This document shows positions 40,301 to 48,235 of a DNA stretch of 64,000 bases, piece after piece. How positions within the stretch are numbered: position 1 is the stretch's first letter; each line of letters starts with the position of its first letter. The position numbers and the translations under genes are program-made. The stretch is from NCBI GenBank assembly GCA_004297985.1, contig SCRA01000086.1, positions 1 to 64,000 on the forward strand, written 5' to 3'. A model generated the notes under the pieces. That model ran no database searches, was not told the origin of the DNA, and saw only the letters and a program-made list of their open reading frames with translations. This DNA is from a bacterium (lineage in GTDB: Bacteria; Vulcanimicrobiota; Vulcanimicrobiia; Vulcanimicrobiales; SCRA01).

Positions 40301-41040
40301 CCGCAGGCGACATCGCCAACCCGTATTGGAACGCCCCGGTGCAGGGGCTGATGAACCTCAGCGGGCCCTACTTCCCGACGGACACCGTCGTTTCGACGCT
40401 AGGGCTTAATTTCTTCGACCCGTACGGCGTGCCATACACTTCGACGCTGATCCTGAACTACAAGCATGGCAAGTGGCGCTTCACGCCATCGTTCCAGTTC
40501 GTAGCAGGCAGCCGTTACGGTACGCCGGAGACCACGCCGGGTATCGATCCGGCGTCCGGCTGCACCGCGCTATCAGGGTCGACGACCGGTGACCCTCGTT
40601 ACCCGTACGGGGCGGCCGGAGGGGCGCCGTACGACGCGACGAGCTGTGCGAGCGGCATCACGATTCCAAATCCGTTCTCTCATCAGTTCGACAACACCGG
40701 CGCATTCCGCAATCCCTCGCAGTTGCTCGGCCACCTGCAGATCGGCTACGACGTCTCGCCGCGCATGACGCTGCAGTTGACGATGACGAACATCATCAAC
40801 ACCTGCTTCGGCGGCAGCAGGGAGCCGTGGAACTTCGGCAACAACAAGGTCTGCGCGTATATCCCCACATCCATCGCTTTTGAAGATTCGCCGGCCGGTA
40901 ACTTCTACAACCCCGGCGCCGCATTTCAGCCGCTCGTCGCCTATCCGTATGCGCCGTTCTTCGGAGTTCCCAATAACGACGTGAACGGAGGCTATATGGC
41001 GCCGTTCAGCGCGTTCTTCGACGTGATCTTCAAACTATAA
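37366..41040 (+). CDS. TonB-dependent receptor-like protein, tandem paralogue 3
   Basis: Same architecture; GTTGVLSGTVVAVDSNAPLAGVTITAASPSQVASTATDAQGHFVFVSLAPDAYTVSAEKEGYESISRSGIAVFADN. Confidence 0.87.
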   Translation: MKRFPFRHPLFALVALVAMLAQGTWALAGTTGVLSGTVVAVDSNAPLAGVTITAASPSQVASTATDAQGHFVFVSLAPDAYTVSAEKEGYESISRSGIAVFADNTHTLSLSLLKIIGKVTTRATGALVKPGTTADVYSVDATTQQAVKGLGGGGSIDQAYSAIASVPGVYAPAGANGWNQTVNIRGGDYSQVGYEFDGVPVNRSFDNYPAVTASALGQQELQVYTGAAPANAESNGLAGFINQVIKTGTYPGFASADIGVGAPTYYHKLNFEIGGATPSRLFSYYIGVGGVDQDFRVYDQNNGAALSSRYGTPFDVFACPGTPGTAVGAGNTLNANFAGCYAASGASPSLAFVNVGPGGYQLGPFNAGTFVAHITDRENVFNFHVGLPHRKDAGRDDVQVLYDVASLWTWFYNSPTDWSQTQLLAANPGGVLRGGAPVAFPGPSLQYNGRAGTLLPSNFPSLMTTYVYPTADTNTGGLVPLTRRDASENDQAIFKLQYQHNIGTNAYVRVYGYTFYSDWLLNGPNSNGGFGIGEPLDYELFTHTRGVSGSFADQINAKHLLEVDASAVHSTIVRFNNSQANVSPSAPFAYLVDSTSPASGICYSLNGAGPAFPTSCYNTSSKHTNPVTTVKFNSPGTAAALPGGATCGGNPCAFYVATTGQSGTLNQVRPTFYAFSVQDQWKPADRLLFNLGLRWQNYQFAGADTNTGARPFWFNAWNASECISTTPGSAPLLNPAISKGAAPGAPCPSGTVPATLTNSATNYSFSSLEPRLGLTYSVNPLNVVRFSYGKYSQPANSAAEQYNVAQQNLPGFLGPTFMPFGFNQPGHDIPPEYSYNADLSWEHQLKGTDWSWKLTPFWRYTTGEQTTFWINPKIFFVSSIPVGNLKSRGVELAVQKGDFSRDGWSGSLAFTYTYTTINYTNLRNGGTPLSPINTDIKTYNAYTSFCATHAMDPRCGTPTNGVAAAACFTSAGAADAACAAGDIANPYWNAPVQGLMNLSGPYFPTDTVVSTLGLNFFDPYGVPYTSTLILNYKHGKWRFTPSFQFVAGSRYGTPETTPGIDPASGCTALSGSTTGDPRYPYGAAGGAPYDATSCASGITIPNPFSHQFDNTGAFRNPSQLLGHLQIGYDVSPRMTLQLTMTNIINTCFGGSREPWNFGNNKVCAYIPTSIAFEDSPAGNFYNPGAAFQPLVAYPYAPFFGVPNNDVNGGYMAPFSAFFDVIFKL

Positions 41041-41073
41041 AAAAGAGGCCCGGTGCAGGTGCACCGGGCCTCT
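41038..41073. terminator. Terminator between convergent receptor 3 and LysM gene
   Basis: 13-bp perfect arms GAGGCCCGGTGCA/TGCACCGGGCCTC; on the minus strand it is followed by T6, so strongest for the LysM gene. Confidence 0.8.
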
Positions 41074-41098
41074 CTCGTGGCGGAAGGAGCCGGAAGCG

Positions 41099-41404
41099 TT
41101 AGTTGGTCGGGACCCGCAGGCGCTGACCGGGGATGATCGAGCTCGCGGTGCTCAAATGGTTCGCCGCCGAGATGCCGTCCATCGTCTCTTCGATGCTCCC
41201 GTTCGCGGCCGTCCTGTTCGCGGCGATCTGCCAAAGCGTGTCGCCCGGGTGGACGACGACGGTGGCGTAGCGCGGAGTCGGCGCCGCATAGAGGTGCGAT
41301 CCGACGAGGTAGGGGGTGGAGAAGAGAACCGCCATGCCGGTCAGGGCGACCAGCGGGGCGAGAGTGAACGGTCTCTTCTGTCTGTGCAGCATGGCTGCGC
41401 TCAT
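41099..41404 (-). CDS. LysM-domain protein, divergent from lexA (YneA-like candidate)
   Basis: N-terminal hydrophobic segment, then YATVVVHPGDTLWQIAANRT...ISAANHLSTASSIIPGQRLRVP, a LysM domain. Confidence 0.82.
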   Translation of the reverse strand: MSAAMLHRQKRPFTLAPLVALTGMAVLFSTPYLVGSHLYAAPTPRYATVVVHPGDTLWQIAANRTAANGSIEETMDGISAANHLSTASSIIPGQRLRVPTN

Positions 41405-41437
41405 CCCTTTCGCTGACCAGAACACTACCGCTTGTGC

Positions 41438-41451
41438 CAAACGAGTGTTCG
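41438..41451. promoter_or_regulatory. SOS (LexA) box-like site 1
   Basis: CAAACGAGTGTTCG, close to the Gram-positive SOS box CGAACRNRYGTTYC. Confidence 0.6.
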
Positions 41452-41497
41452 TCCCCTAGATTCTAGGACTGACAGGGGCCTCCTGTCAAGTCTCTTT

Positions 41498-41511
41498 CGA
41501 ACATACGTTTG
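41498..41511. promoter_or_regulatory. SOS (LexA) box-like site 2, overlapping lexA -35
   Basis: CGAACATACGTTTG; overlaps TTGCGT (41509-41514)-N17-TATGCT (41532-41537). Confidence 0.75.
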
Positions 41512-41558
41512 CGTCAGCGTGTAAAATATGGTATGCTGTGCGCGTGGGAGGTGCAAGC

Positions 41559-42161
41559 GTGTCTCAGAAACCGCCGACGCAACGTCAGCAGGCGATTCTC
41601 GACGTCATCGCCTCATTCACTCGCGAGCATGGCTACCCGCCGTCGGTGCGTGAGATCGGCGAGCGCGTGGGCCTCTCCTCGTCGTCCACGGTACAGAGCC
41701 ACCTCAAGACGTTGGAGCGGCGCGGCTTCGTCAAGCGCGACCCCACCAAGCCGCGGGCTCTCGTGCGCGATCATGCGCCCGCGCCGGAGGTCGTCACGCT
41801 TCCGGTGGTCGGGCGGGTCGCCGCCGGCGTGCCCATCACGGCGGTAGAGAACGTCGAAGACGAGTTCACCCTTTCCGCGAGTTTCGTACGCGAGAGCAAC
41901 TCGTTCATGCTGCGCGTTCAGGGAGACTCGATGATCGACGCGGGAATCCTCGACGGCGATCTGATCGTCGTGCGCCCGCAGGAGACGGCGGAGAACGGCG
42001 AGATCGTGGTGGCGCTGATCGAGGACGAGGCCACCGTGAAAACCTTCTACCGTGAGCCGGGGCGCATTCGCCTCCAGCCGCAGAATCACACGATGGAGCC
42101 GATCTACGCCGAGCGCGTGCAGTTGGTAGGCCGCGTCTGCGGCGTCGTTCGCAAGCTCTGA
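41559..42161 (+). CDS. lexA: LexA repressor
   Basis: SQKPPTQRQQAILDVIASFTREHGYPPSVREIGERVGLSSSSTVQSHLKTLERRGFVKRD... LRVQGDSMIDAGILDGDLIVVRPQETAENGEIVVALIEDEATVKTF; GTG start with GGAGG 7 nt upstream. Confidence 0.95.
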   Translation: MSQKPPTQRQQAILDVIASFTREHGYPPSVREIGERVGLSSSSTVQSHLKTLERRGFVKRDPTKPRALVRDHAPAPEVVTLPVVGRVAAGVPITAVENVEDEFTLSASFVRESNSFMLRVQGDSMIDAGILDGDLIVVRPQETAENGEIVVALIEDEATVKTFYREPGRIRLQPQNHTMEPIYAERVQLVGRVCGVVRKL

Positions 42162-42200
42162 GAGGCGCTCGAGCGCAGCGGCACGAAGGCGCGCCGCGTC

Positions 42201-42989
42201 ATGGTCAAGATCGGAGTCACCTCGCAGGTTGCGCGTGGAGAGGCGGTGCAGGCCACGCTTCAGTCGTATATCGACTGTGTACGGGCAGCGGGCGGTGAGC
42301 CCGTTCTCCTTGAGTGGGAGCCCCAGCACGCGGTGGAGCTCGTAGCCTCGGTCGACGGCGTGCTGATGATCGGCGGCGCCGATGTGGACCCCGCGTACTA
42401 CGGCATCCATCCGCCTCACCCCAGCGTCGTCTGCGCCCCAGCGCGGCGCGACGGCTTCGAAGTGGAGCTGGCGCGTCTCGCGCTGGAGTCCGGCGTACCG
42501 ATGTTGGGTATCTGCCGCGGCCTCCAAGTGATGAACATCGCCTTGGGCGGCACGCTGGTGCAAGATATCGCCGCGGTCCTCCCGACGGCCGGCGAGCACC
42601 AACAGCAGTACCCTCAATCCGGCAGGGCCGCGCGCCCGCGTGGCGAGCGCACGCATACCGTGGAGATCGAGCCCGCCTCGCTGTTGGCCCAGGCACTCGG
42701 CACTCGCGAGCGTCTGCTCCAGGTGAACTCGATGCACCATCAAGCCGTCGGCCGCGTCTCTTCAGAGCTAGCCGTCGTCGCGCGGGCCGTCGAGCGCGAT
42801 CCGCGCGTCGAGATCGTGGAGGGCCTGGAGGCGCGGCAAGGGCGCCATCCGTTCTATCTCGCGGTGCAGTGGCATCCGGAGGAGCTCGCCAACCCTGCCG
42901 TCGGCGGAGATGCTGCGGCTGAGGATGCCCGCGGCCTCTTCGCCGCATTGGTCGCGGCGGCGCAATGGCGGGGAGCGCTCCACTCCTGA
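42201..42989 (+). CDS. Gamma-glutamyl-gamma-aminobutyrate hydrolase-family (class I amidotransferase-like, peptidase C26)
   Basis: VDGVLMIGGADVDPAYYG...LESGVPMLGICRGLQVMNIALGGTLVQDI...NSMHHQAV...VQWHPEEL. Confidence 0.9.
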   Translation: MVKIGVTSQVARGEAVQATLQSYIDCVRAAGGEPVLLEWEPQHAVELVASVDGVLMIGGADVDPAYYGIHPPHPSVVCAPARRDGFEVELARLALESGVPMLGICRGLQVMNIALGGTLVQDIAAVLPTAGEHQQQYPQSGRAARPRGERTHTVEIEPASLLAQALGTRERLLQVNSMHHQAVGRVSSELAVVARAVERDPRVEIVEGLEARQGRHPFYLAVQWHPEELANPAVGGDAAAEDARGLFAALVAAAQWRGALHS

Positions 42990-44137
42990 AGCGCCTGGAA
43001 CGTTCCCTTGCGCTCCTGCGCGCTGCCGGCGAGGAGCCCAACCTCGCCGCAATCCGCAACAGCATTCCGCTAGCCTTCATCGGCCTGGTGTCGCTGTTGC
43101 CGTTCTATCTCCTCTCCCCCGGTCACGGCTTCCGCGAGCGATTCTACGCTGCGTTTCCCGCCGGCTTCGGCGTCATGTCGTGGGCGCTGGTGGTGATCCT
43201 CGCCTACGCGCTCGCTAAGCGCCTGCGAACGCCACGCTGGAGCGTGGTCGTCGTCTCGCTGCTCTGCTTCTGGCTGGCTCTGCCGCGCCCGCCGGCCGAG
43301 GGGTGGATGGCGCAGTTGGCACAGCTCGGTTCGAGCGGACTCTTTCTCGCCATGCTCGTGGCGCTCGTGGCGGCCAACGCGCAGCGCATCGGCCAGCGGT
43401 GCGGCGGCCTCGCCGGCGCCGCCGTCGCGCTAGCGGCGGTGATCGCCGTCTTCGCAGGGCTTTTTGCCGCACATCTCTCGCTCGCCGTGGGTTTCGCGCA
43501 CCTGATGGCGCCGCTGGCCGCGCTGGGCGACAGTCTGCCCGCCGTCCTCTTCATCGTGATCGTGGAGACGGTGCTCTGGATGGCCGGCATCCACGGCCCG
43601 GCACTGGTGGCGCCGGTGGTGACGCCGGTCTACCTGCATTTGGTTCAGGAGAACGGTTATGCACTGGCGCACGGCATCTATCCGCCGCACATCGTCACCA
43701 TAGCGTTCTTCGCCTTCGTCTTTCCCGGCGGCGCCGGTGCCACGATCGCGCTGCCGTTTCAACTGCTGCGCGGCGGCATCCCGCGCGTGCGCAGGGTCGC
43801 GGCGGCGGCGCTCCTGCCTTCGCTGGTCAACGCCAACGAACCACTGATGTTCGGTTTGCCGGTGATTGCCAATCCAGCGCTGGCCGTGCCGTTCGTGATC
43901 ACGCCGGTGATGCTGGCCTGCGTCGCCTATGCTGCCGTTGCGCTCCATCTGGTGGCGCCCACGGTGCTCTGGCTGCCGTCGTCGGTCCCCACCGTGATCT
44001 TCGCCTACTTCGCCACCGGCGGCGATTGGCGGGCGGTAGTCTTGGCGCTGGTGAACATCGCGCTCGCCGCGCTCATCTATCTGCCGTTCTCACGCGTCTA
44101 CCGGCGCCACTTGGAGAGTCCATGCGAGAGTTCGTAA
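42965..44137 (+). CDS. PTS EIIC (cellobiose-type)-like membrane protein without EIIA/EIIB domains
   Basis: WMAGIHGPALVAPVVTPVYLHLVQENGYAL...FFAFVFPGGAGATIALPFQLLRG...PSLVNANEPLMFGLPVIANPALAVPFVITPV. Confidence 0.8.
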   Translation: MAGSAPLLKRLERSLALLRAAGEEPNLAAIRNSIPLAFIGLVSLLPFYLLSPGHGFRERFYAAFPAGFGVMSWALVVILAYALAKRLRTPRWSVVVVSLLCFWLALPRPPAEGWMAQLAQLGSSGLFLAMLVALVAANAQRIGQRCGGLAGAAVALAAVIAVFAGLFAAHLSLAVGFAHLMAPLAALGDSLPAVLFIVIVETVLWMAGIHGPALVAPVVTPVYLHLVQENGYALAHGIYPPHIVTIAFFAFVFPGGAGATIALPFQLLRGGIPRVRRVAAAALLPSLVNANEPLMFGLPVIANPALAVPFVITPVMLACVAYAAVALHLVAPTVLWLPSSVPTVIFAYFATGGDWRAVVLALVNIALAALIYLPFSRVYRRHLESPCESS

Positions 44138-45402
44138 CGGCGCTGCTCGACGGCACGCCGCAGGCCTATCATCCTGCGCTCGTGGAGGCGGCACGCGCGG
44201 CTGCGCAAGAGACGGCGGAGCCGCTTGCGCTGGAGCGTGCGCAGGACGCCGCGGTTCGCGCGCGCGTGCTGCGCGCGTTCGTGGCGGCCGATCTCACCGA
44301 CGCCGACCTCGCCGGCACCACCGGCTATGGCTACGGCGATGCCGCGCGCGAGGGCTACGAGCGCTTGTTGGCGGAGCTGTTCGGCGCCGAGCGCGCGCTG
44401 GCGCGCCTCTCGCTGGTCAGCGGCACCCATGCCATCGTTGCCACGCTCGCGGCGCTGGTGGCGCCGGGTGAGCGGCTGCTTTGCGCCACAGGGCGCCCTT
44501 ACGACACGCTGTGCAACGCCATCGTGCAGGACGGCGCGTCCCTGGTGAACCGCGAGCACATTCGCTACGACGAGGTGGCGCTGCGCGCCGGCGGAACGGT
44601 GGACCTCGAGGCGCTGCGAGCGGCGCTGGCCGAGCCCACGCGCGCCGTCTTCGTGCAGCGCTCGCGCGGCTACGCGCCGCGGCCATCGCTGGGCATCGCC
44701 GAGTGCGCGCAGATCGTGGAGAGCGTGCACGCGGCGTCGCCGGAGACGCTGGTGCTGGTGGACAACTGCTACGGCGAGTTCGTGGAGGAGCGTGAGCCGA
44801 CGCACGTTGGTGCCGACCTCTGTATGGGATCGCTCATCAAGAATCCCGGCGGAGGGTTGGCGCCTACGGGCGGGTACGTCGCGGGGCGCGCCGAGCTCGT
44901 CGAGGCCGTCGCCACGCGCCTCTATGCGCCTGGCCTGGGCGACCGCCTGGGGCCCACGCTTGGGCTGGGGCGGCTCTTCTTCCAGGGGCTCTTCCAGGCG
45001 CCGCTGATCGTACGCGAGGCGTTGCGCGGCCTGCGCTTCGCCGCCGCGCTCTTCGCGCGCTTGGGCTACGCCGTCGATCCCGCCCCCGATGCGCCGCGGC
45101 GCGACATCATCCAAGGCATCCGCCTGCGCGACGGCGACGAGCTGGTGGCCTTTGCGCGCGGCCTCCAGCGGTCGATGCCGATCAACGCGCGCTTCGCCCC
45201 GGAGCCGGGACCCGTGCCGGGCTACATCGATCGCGTGGTGATGGCCGGCGGGTCGTTCGTCGGCGGCGCGACCCTCGAGCTCTCGTGCGACGCTCCGTTG
45301 CGCGCGCCCTTCGACGTCTACCTGCAGGGCGGTATCATGGCGGAGCATACCGCCTTCGGCGCCATGGCCGCTGCCCAGGCCTTGCTCGAAAGGGGCTGTT
45401 GA
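44122..45402 (+). CDS. Methionine gamma-lyase / aluminium-resistance (YnbB)-family PLP enzyme
   Basis: GTTGYGYGDAAREGYERLLAELFGAERALARLSLVSGTHAI...DNCYGEFVEEREPTHVGADLCMGSLIKNPGGGLAPTGGYVAG. Confidence 0.9.
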   Translation: MREFVTALLDGTPQAYHPALVEAARAAAQETAEPLALERAQDAAVRARVLRAFVAADLTDADLAGTTGYGYGDAAREGYERLLAELFGAERALARLSLVSGTHAIVATLAALVAPGERLLCATGRPYDTLCNAIVQDGASLVNREHIRYDEVALRAGGTVDLEALRAALAEPTRAVFVQRSRGYAPRPSLGIAECAQIVESVHAASPETLVLVDNCYGEFVEEREPTHVGADLCMGSLIKNPGGGLAPTGGYVAGRAELVEAVATRLYAPGLGDRLGPTLGLGRLFFQGLFQAPLIVREALRGLRFAAALFARLGYAVDPAPDAPRRDIIQGIRLRDGDELVAFARGLQRSMPINARFAPEPGPVPGYIDRVVMAGGSFVGGATLELSCDAPLRAPFDVYLQGGIMAEHTAFGAMAAAQALLERGC

Positions 45403-45433
45403 GCGCTCGCCAAACATCGTCTCACGAAACCTC

Positions 45434-45799
45434 ATGGACTCGAAGCCTGAAGGGCGCGCCTACTTCCGCGCCGCCGTCTCGATCCCGGCCCGCTACGCCA
45501 TCGACGGAAGACTGGGGTATGCGGAAGGCTGGATCAATGACCTCAGCGGCGGCGGGATCAAACTCGTCATCGACGAGGACCTTCCCGCGGGCGGCGTGCT
45601 GGCGTTGCGTTTTCTGCTCCCCGAGTCGTCGGAACCCATTGACGCGCGCGGGCGCGTCGTACTCTCCTATCGTGACCACCCGCAGGGGCGCTACGCGCTG
45701 GGCGTCACCTTCACGGCGATCGACGGCGGGCAGCGCGAGCGGATCGTCCGTTATGTCCAAGCATTACAGCTCCGGCGCCTCCAGGAGGGGATGCACTAG
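45434..45799 (+). CDS. PilZ domain protein
   Basis: RAYFRAAVSIPARY...INDLSGGGIKLVIDEDLPAGG; short PilZ-like fold. Confidence 0.75.
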   Translation: MDSKPEGRAYFRAAVSIPARYAIDGRLGYAEGWINDLSGGGIKLVIDEDLPAGGVLALRFLLPESSEPIDARGRVVLSYRDHPQGRYALGVTFTAIDGGQRERIVRYVQALQLRRLQEGMH

Positions 45800-45822
45800 C
45801 AACCGAACCCCTCCCCCCGTCC

Positions 45823-46122
45823 ATGTACCAGCTTGAAGTATTGAACGGTCCGCTCGACGGGAAGACATGGTCTTTCGAGAGCGAGATCACCATCGGCCGC
45901 GACGAGGCGCAGGCGCACGCGTGCATCAGCACCGACCGCTACGTCTCGCGCCGTCACGCGCGCCTGAAGGCTGAGAGCGGGCGGCTCCTGCTCACCGACT
46001 TGGGGAGCCGCAATGGTATCCGCCTGGGCGGACGCCCGGTGGCGGAGAGCGCGCCCCTCGCTGCCGGCGAGACCTTCGTCGTGGGGCGCACGGAGCTGAG
46101 GGTCGTCGAGCTGTCGTGCTGA
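45823..46122 (+). CDS. FHA domain protein
   Basis: LDGKTWSFESEITIGRDEAQAHACISTDRYVSRRHARLKAESGRLLLTDLGSRNGIRLGG. Confidence 0.9.
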   Translation: MYQLEVLNGPLDGKTWSFESEITIGRDEAQAHACISTDRYVSRRHARLKAESGRLLLTDLGSRNGIRLGGRPVAESAPLAAGETFVVGRTELRVVELSC

Positions 46123-47012
46123 TCGTGCGCACGCCTGGCGAGTGCCGCCGGGCGGTCGCGGAGCTCCCCGCACCCGTCGGCTTCGTGCCGACGATGGGTG
46201 CCCTCCACGCCGGCCACCTCTCCGTCATCGGCCGCGCGCGCGAAGAGAATGCCGCCGTGGCCGTCTCCATCTTCGTCAACCCGCTGCAGTTCGCGCCGCA
46301 CGAAGATTACGAGCGGTACCCACGCGTCTTCGATCGTGACTGCACCCTGCTGCGCGAGCACGGCGTCCACCTACTCTACGCTCCCGGCGTGGAGACGATG
46401 TATCCCGAAGGCTTCAGCACGACCGTCGATGTCGGCCATTTGGGCGAGGAGCTCGAAGGTGCGCGCCGCCCGGGCCACTTTCGCGGCGTGGCGACCGTGG
46501 TGGCCAAGCTGCTGGGCGCCGTCCGCCCGCACCGCCTCTACCTGGGGCAGAAGGATGCGCAGCAGACGGCGGTGCTCCGGCGCCTCGTCCACGACCTCGA
46601 CATCGGCACGGAGGTCGTCATCGCGCGCACCGCGCGCGAGCGCGACGGTCTTGCGCTCTCCAGCCGCAACGTCTATCTGACGCCCGAGCAGCGGGCGGCG
46701 GCGCCTGCGCTCCATAGCGCACTCGAAGCGGCGGCGCACGCCATCGCAGGCGGCGAGCGCGATCCGCGTGTGGCGCTAGAGGCGGCCCGCCGCAAACTGA
46801 TCGCGCCGTTTCGCGAAGACTACGTGGCGATCGTCGATCCGGCGGCGTTTACCGTGCTCGAAGAGCTGCGCCGCCCCGCGCTCGTGCTGGGCGCGGCCTA
46901 TCTCGGCGTAACGCGCCTCATCGACAACCTTGCCGTGCCCGGCGACGACGGCGTCGATCCCATCGTGACGCCGCCGCTCACCGCCGTGCGCAGAGGTCTG
47001 CGGATGCCATGA
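46116..47012 (+). CDS. panC: Pantoate--beta-alanine ligase
   Basis: VGFVPTMGALHAGHLSVIGRAREENAAVAVSIFVNPLQFAPHEDYERYPR...RPGHFRGVATVVAKLL...YLGQKDAQQTAVLRRLV...LALSSRN. Confidence 0.95.
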   Translation: MLIVRTPGECRRAVAELPAPVGFVPTMGALHAGHLSVIGRAREENAAVAVSIFVNPLQFAPHEDYERYPRVFDRDCTLLREHGVHLLYAPGVETMYPEGFSTTVDVGHLGEELEGARRPGHFRGVATVVAKLLGAVRPHRLYLGQKDAQQTAVLRRLVHDLDIGTEVVIARTARERDGLALSSRNVYLTPEQRAAAPALHSALEAAAHAIAGGERDPRVALEAARRKLIAPFREDYVAIVDPAAFTVLEELRRPALVLGAAYLGVTRLIDNLAVPGDDGVDPIVTPPLTAVRRGLRMP

Positions 47013-48235
47013 GCTCCGTTGCAGGCCGCACGCTGGTGGTCGGCGTCTGCGGCGGGATAGCCGCCTACAAAGTCGCCGGCATCGTCTCGACGCTCGTGCA
47101 GCGCGGCGCCGATGTGCACGTTGTGATGACGGAGGCGGCACAGCGCTTCGTCGCGCCGCTGACGTTTCACGCACTCTCCGCCAATCGCGTCCATACCTCG
47201 CTGTGGGAGATCCGGGACCGCGAGGATCACGTGCTCCATGTGACGCTGGCCCACCGTGCCGCGGCGCTCTTGATCGCCCCCGCCACCGCCGATGCGATCG
47301 CCAAGCTCGTCCACGGCTACGCCGAGGATCTGCTCGGAGCGGTGGCGCTGGCGGCACGCTGCCCCATGATCCTGGCGCCCGCGATGAACAGTTCGATGTG
47401 GGAGCATCCCGCTACGCGCGCCAACGTGGCGGCGCTGCGCGCGCGCGGTTGGCAGATCGTGGGGCCGGAGAGCGGCTTCCTGGCCGAGCGCGAGCGCGGC
47501 GTGGGGCGTCTTGCCGCCGAGGAGCGCATCATCGCCGCACTGGAAGACGCGGTGGCGCGCACGCACGAGCTGGAGGGTCAGCACGTGCTGGTGACGGCGG
47601 GTGCAACGCGCGAGGCCATCGATCCCGTGCGCTTCATCTCCAATGCCTCGACGGGGGCGATGGGGATCGAGATCGCGCGCGAGGCGACGCTGCGCGGTGC
47701 GCAGGTCGATCTCGTGTTGGGACCCACGCATCTCGATCCGCCCCACGGCGCGCGCGCCCATCGCGTGGAGAGCGCGCGCGAGATGCACGAGCGCGTGATG
47801 GCCTTGCGCGAGGGCGTGCACGTGATCGTCGCGGCCGCCGCCGTCGCCGACTGGCGCCCCGCCGTGATTTTCGTGCAGAAGGTGAAGAAGGAGGACGTGG
47901 ATCCTATGTTGCGCCTCGAGCGCAATCCGGATATCCTCGCCCAGCTCGGCGCCGCCAAGGGCGCTGCGTTCCTGGTGGGATTCGCCGCCGAGACGGAGCA
48001 CGTGGAGGAACACGCGCGTGAGAAGCTGGCGCGTAAGCGCCTCGACCTGATCTGCGTCAACGACGTCTCCCAGCCAGGCATCGGCTTCGCCAGCGCGGAG
48101 AACGAGATGCTCCTGCTCTGGGAGCATGGTCGCGAGCCGCTGGAACGGGCCTCCAAGCGCGAGATCGCGGCGCGCATCTGGGACCGCATCGCAACGCTGC
48201 GCGGCGCGGAGCGAGCGCACGAAGGAGAGGCTTGA
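47009..48235 (+). CDS. coaBC: Bifunctional phosphopantothenoylcysteine decarboxylase/synthase
   Basis: LVVGVCGGIAAYKVAGIVSTLVQRGADVHVVMTEAAQRFVAPLTF...PAMNSSMWEHPA...VTAGATREAIDPVRFISNASTGAMGIEIA. Confidence 0.95.
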   Translation: MSSVAGRTLVVGVCGGIAAYKVAGIVSTLVQRGADVHVVMTEAAQRFVAPLTFHALSANRVHTSLWEIRDREDHVLHVTLAHRAAALLIAPATADAIAKLVHGYAEDLLGAVALAARCPMILAPAMNSSMWEHPATRANVAALRARGWQIVGPESGFLAERERGVGRLAAEERIIAALEDAVARTHELEGQHVLVTAGATREAIDPVRFISNASTGAMGIEIAREATLRGAQVDLVLGPTHLDPPHGARAHRVESAREMHERVMALREGVHVIVAAAAVADWRPAVIFVQKVKKEDVDPMLRLERNPDILAQLGAAKGAAFLVGFAAETEHVEEHAREKLARKRLDLICVNDVSQPGIGFASAENEMLLLWEHGREPLERASKREIAARIWDRIATLRGAERAHEGEA

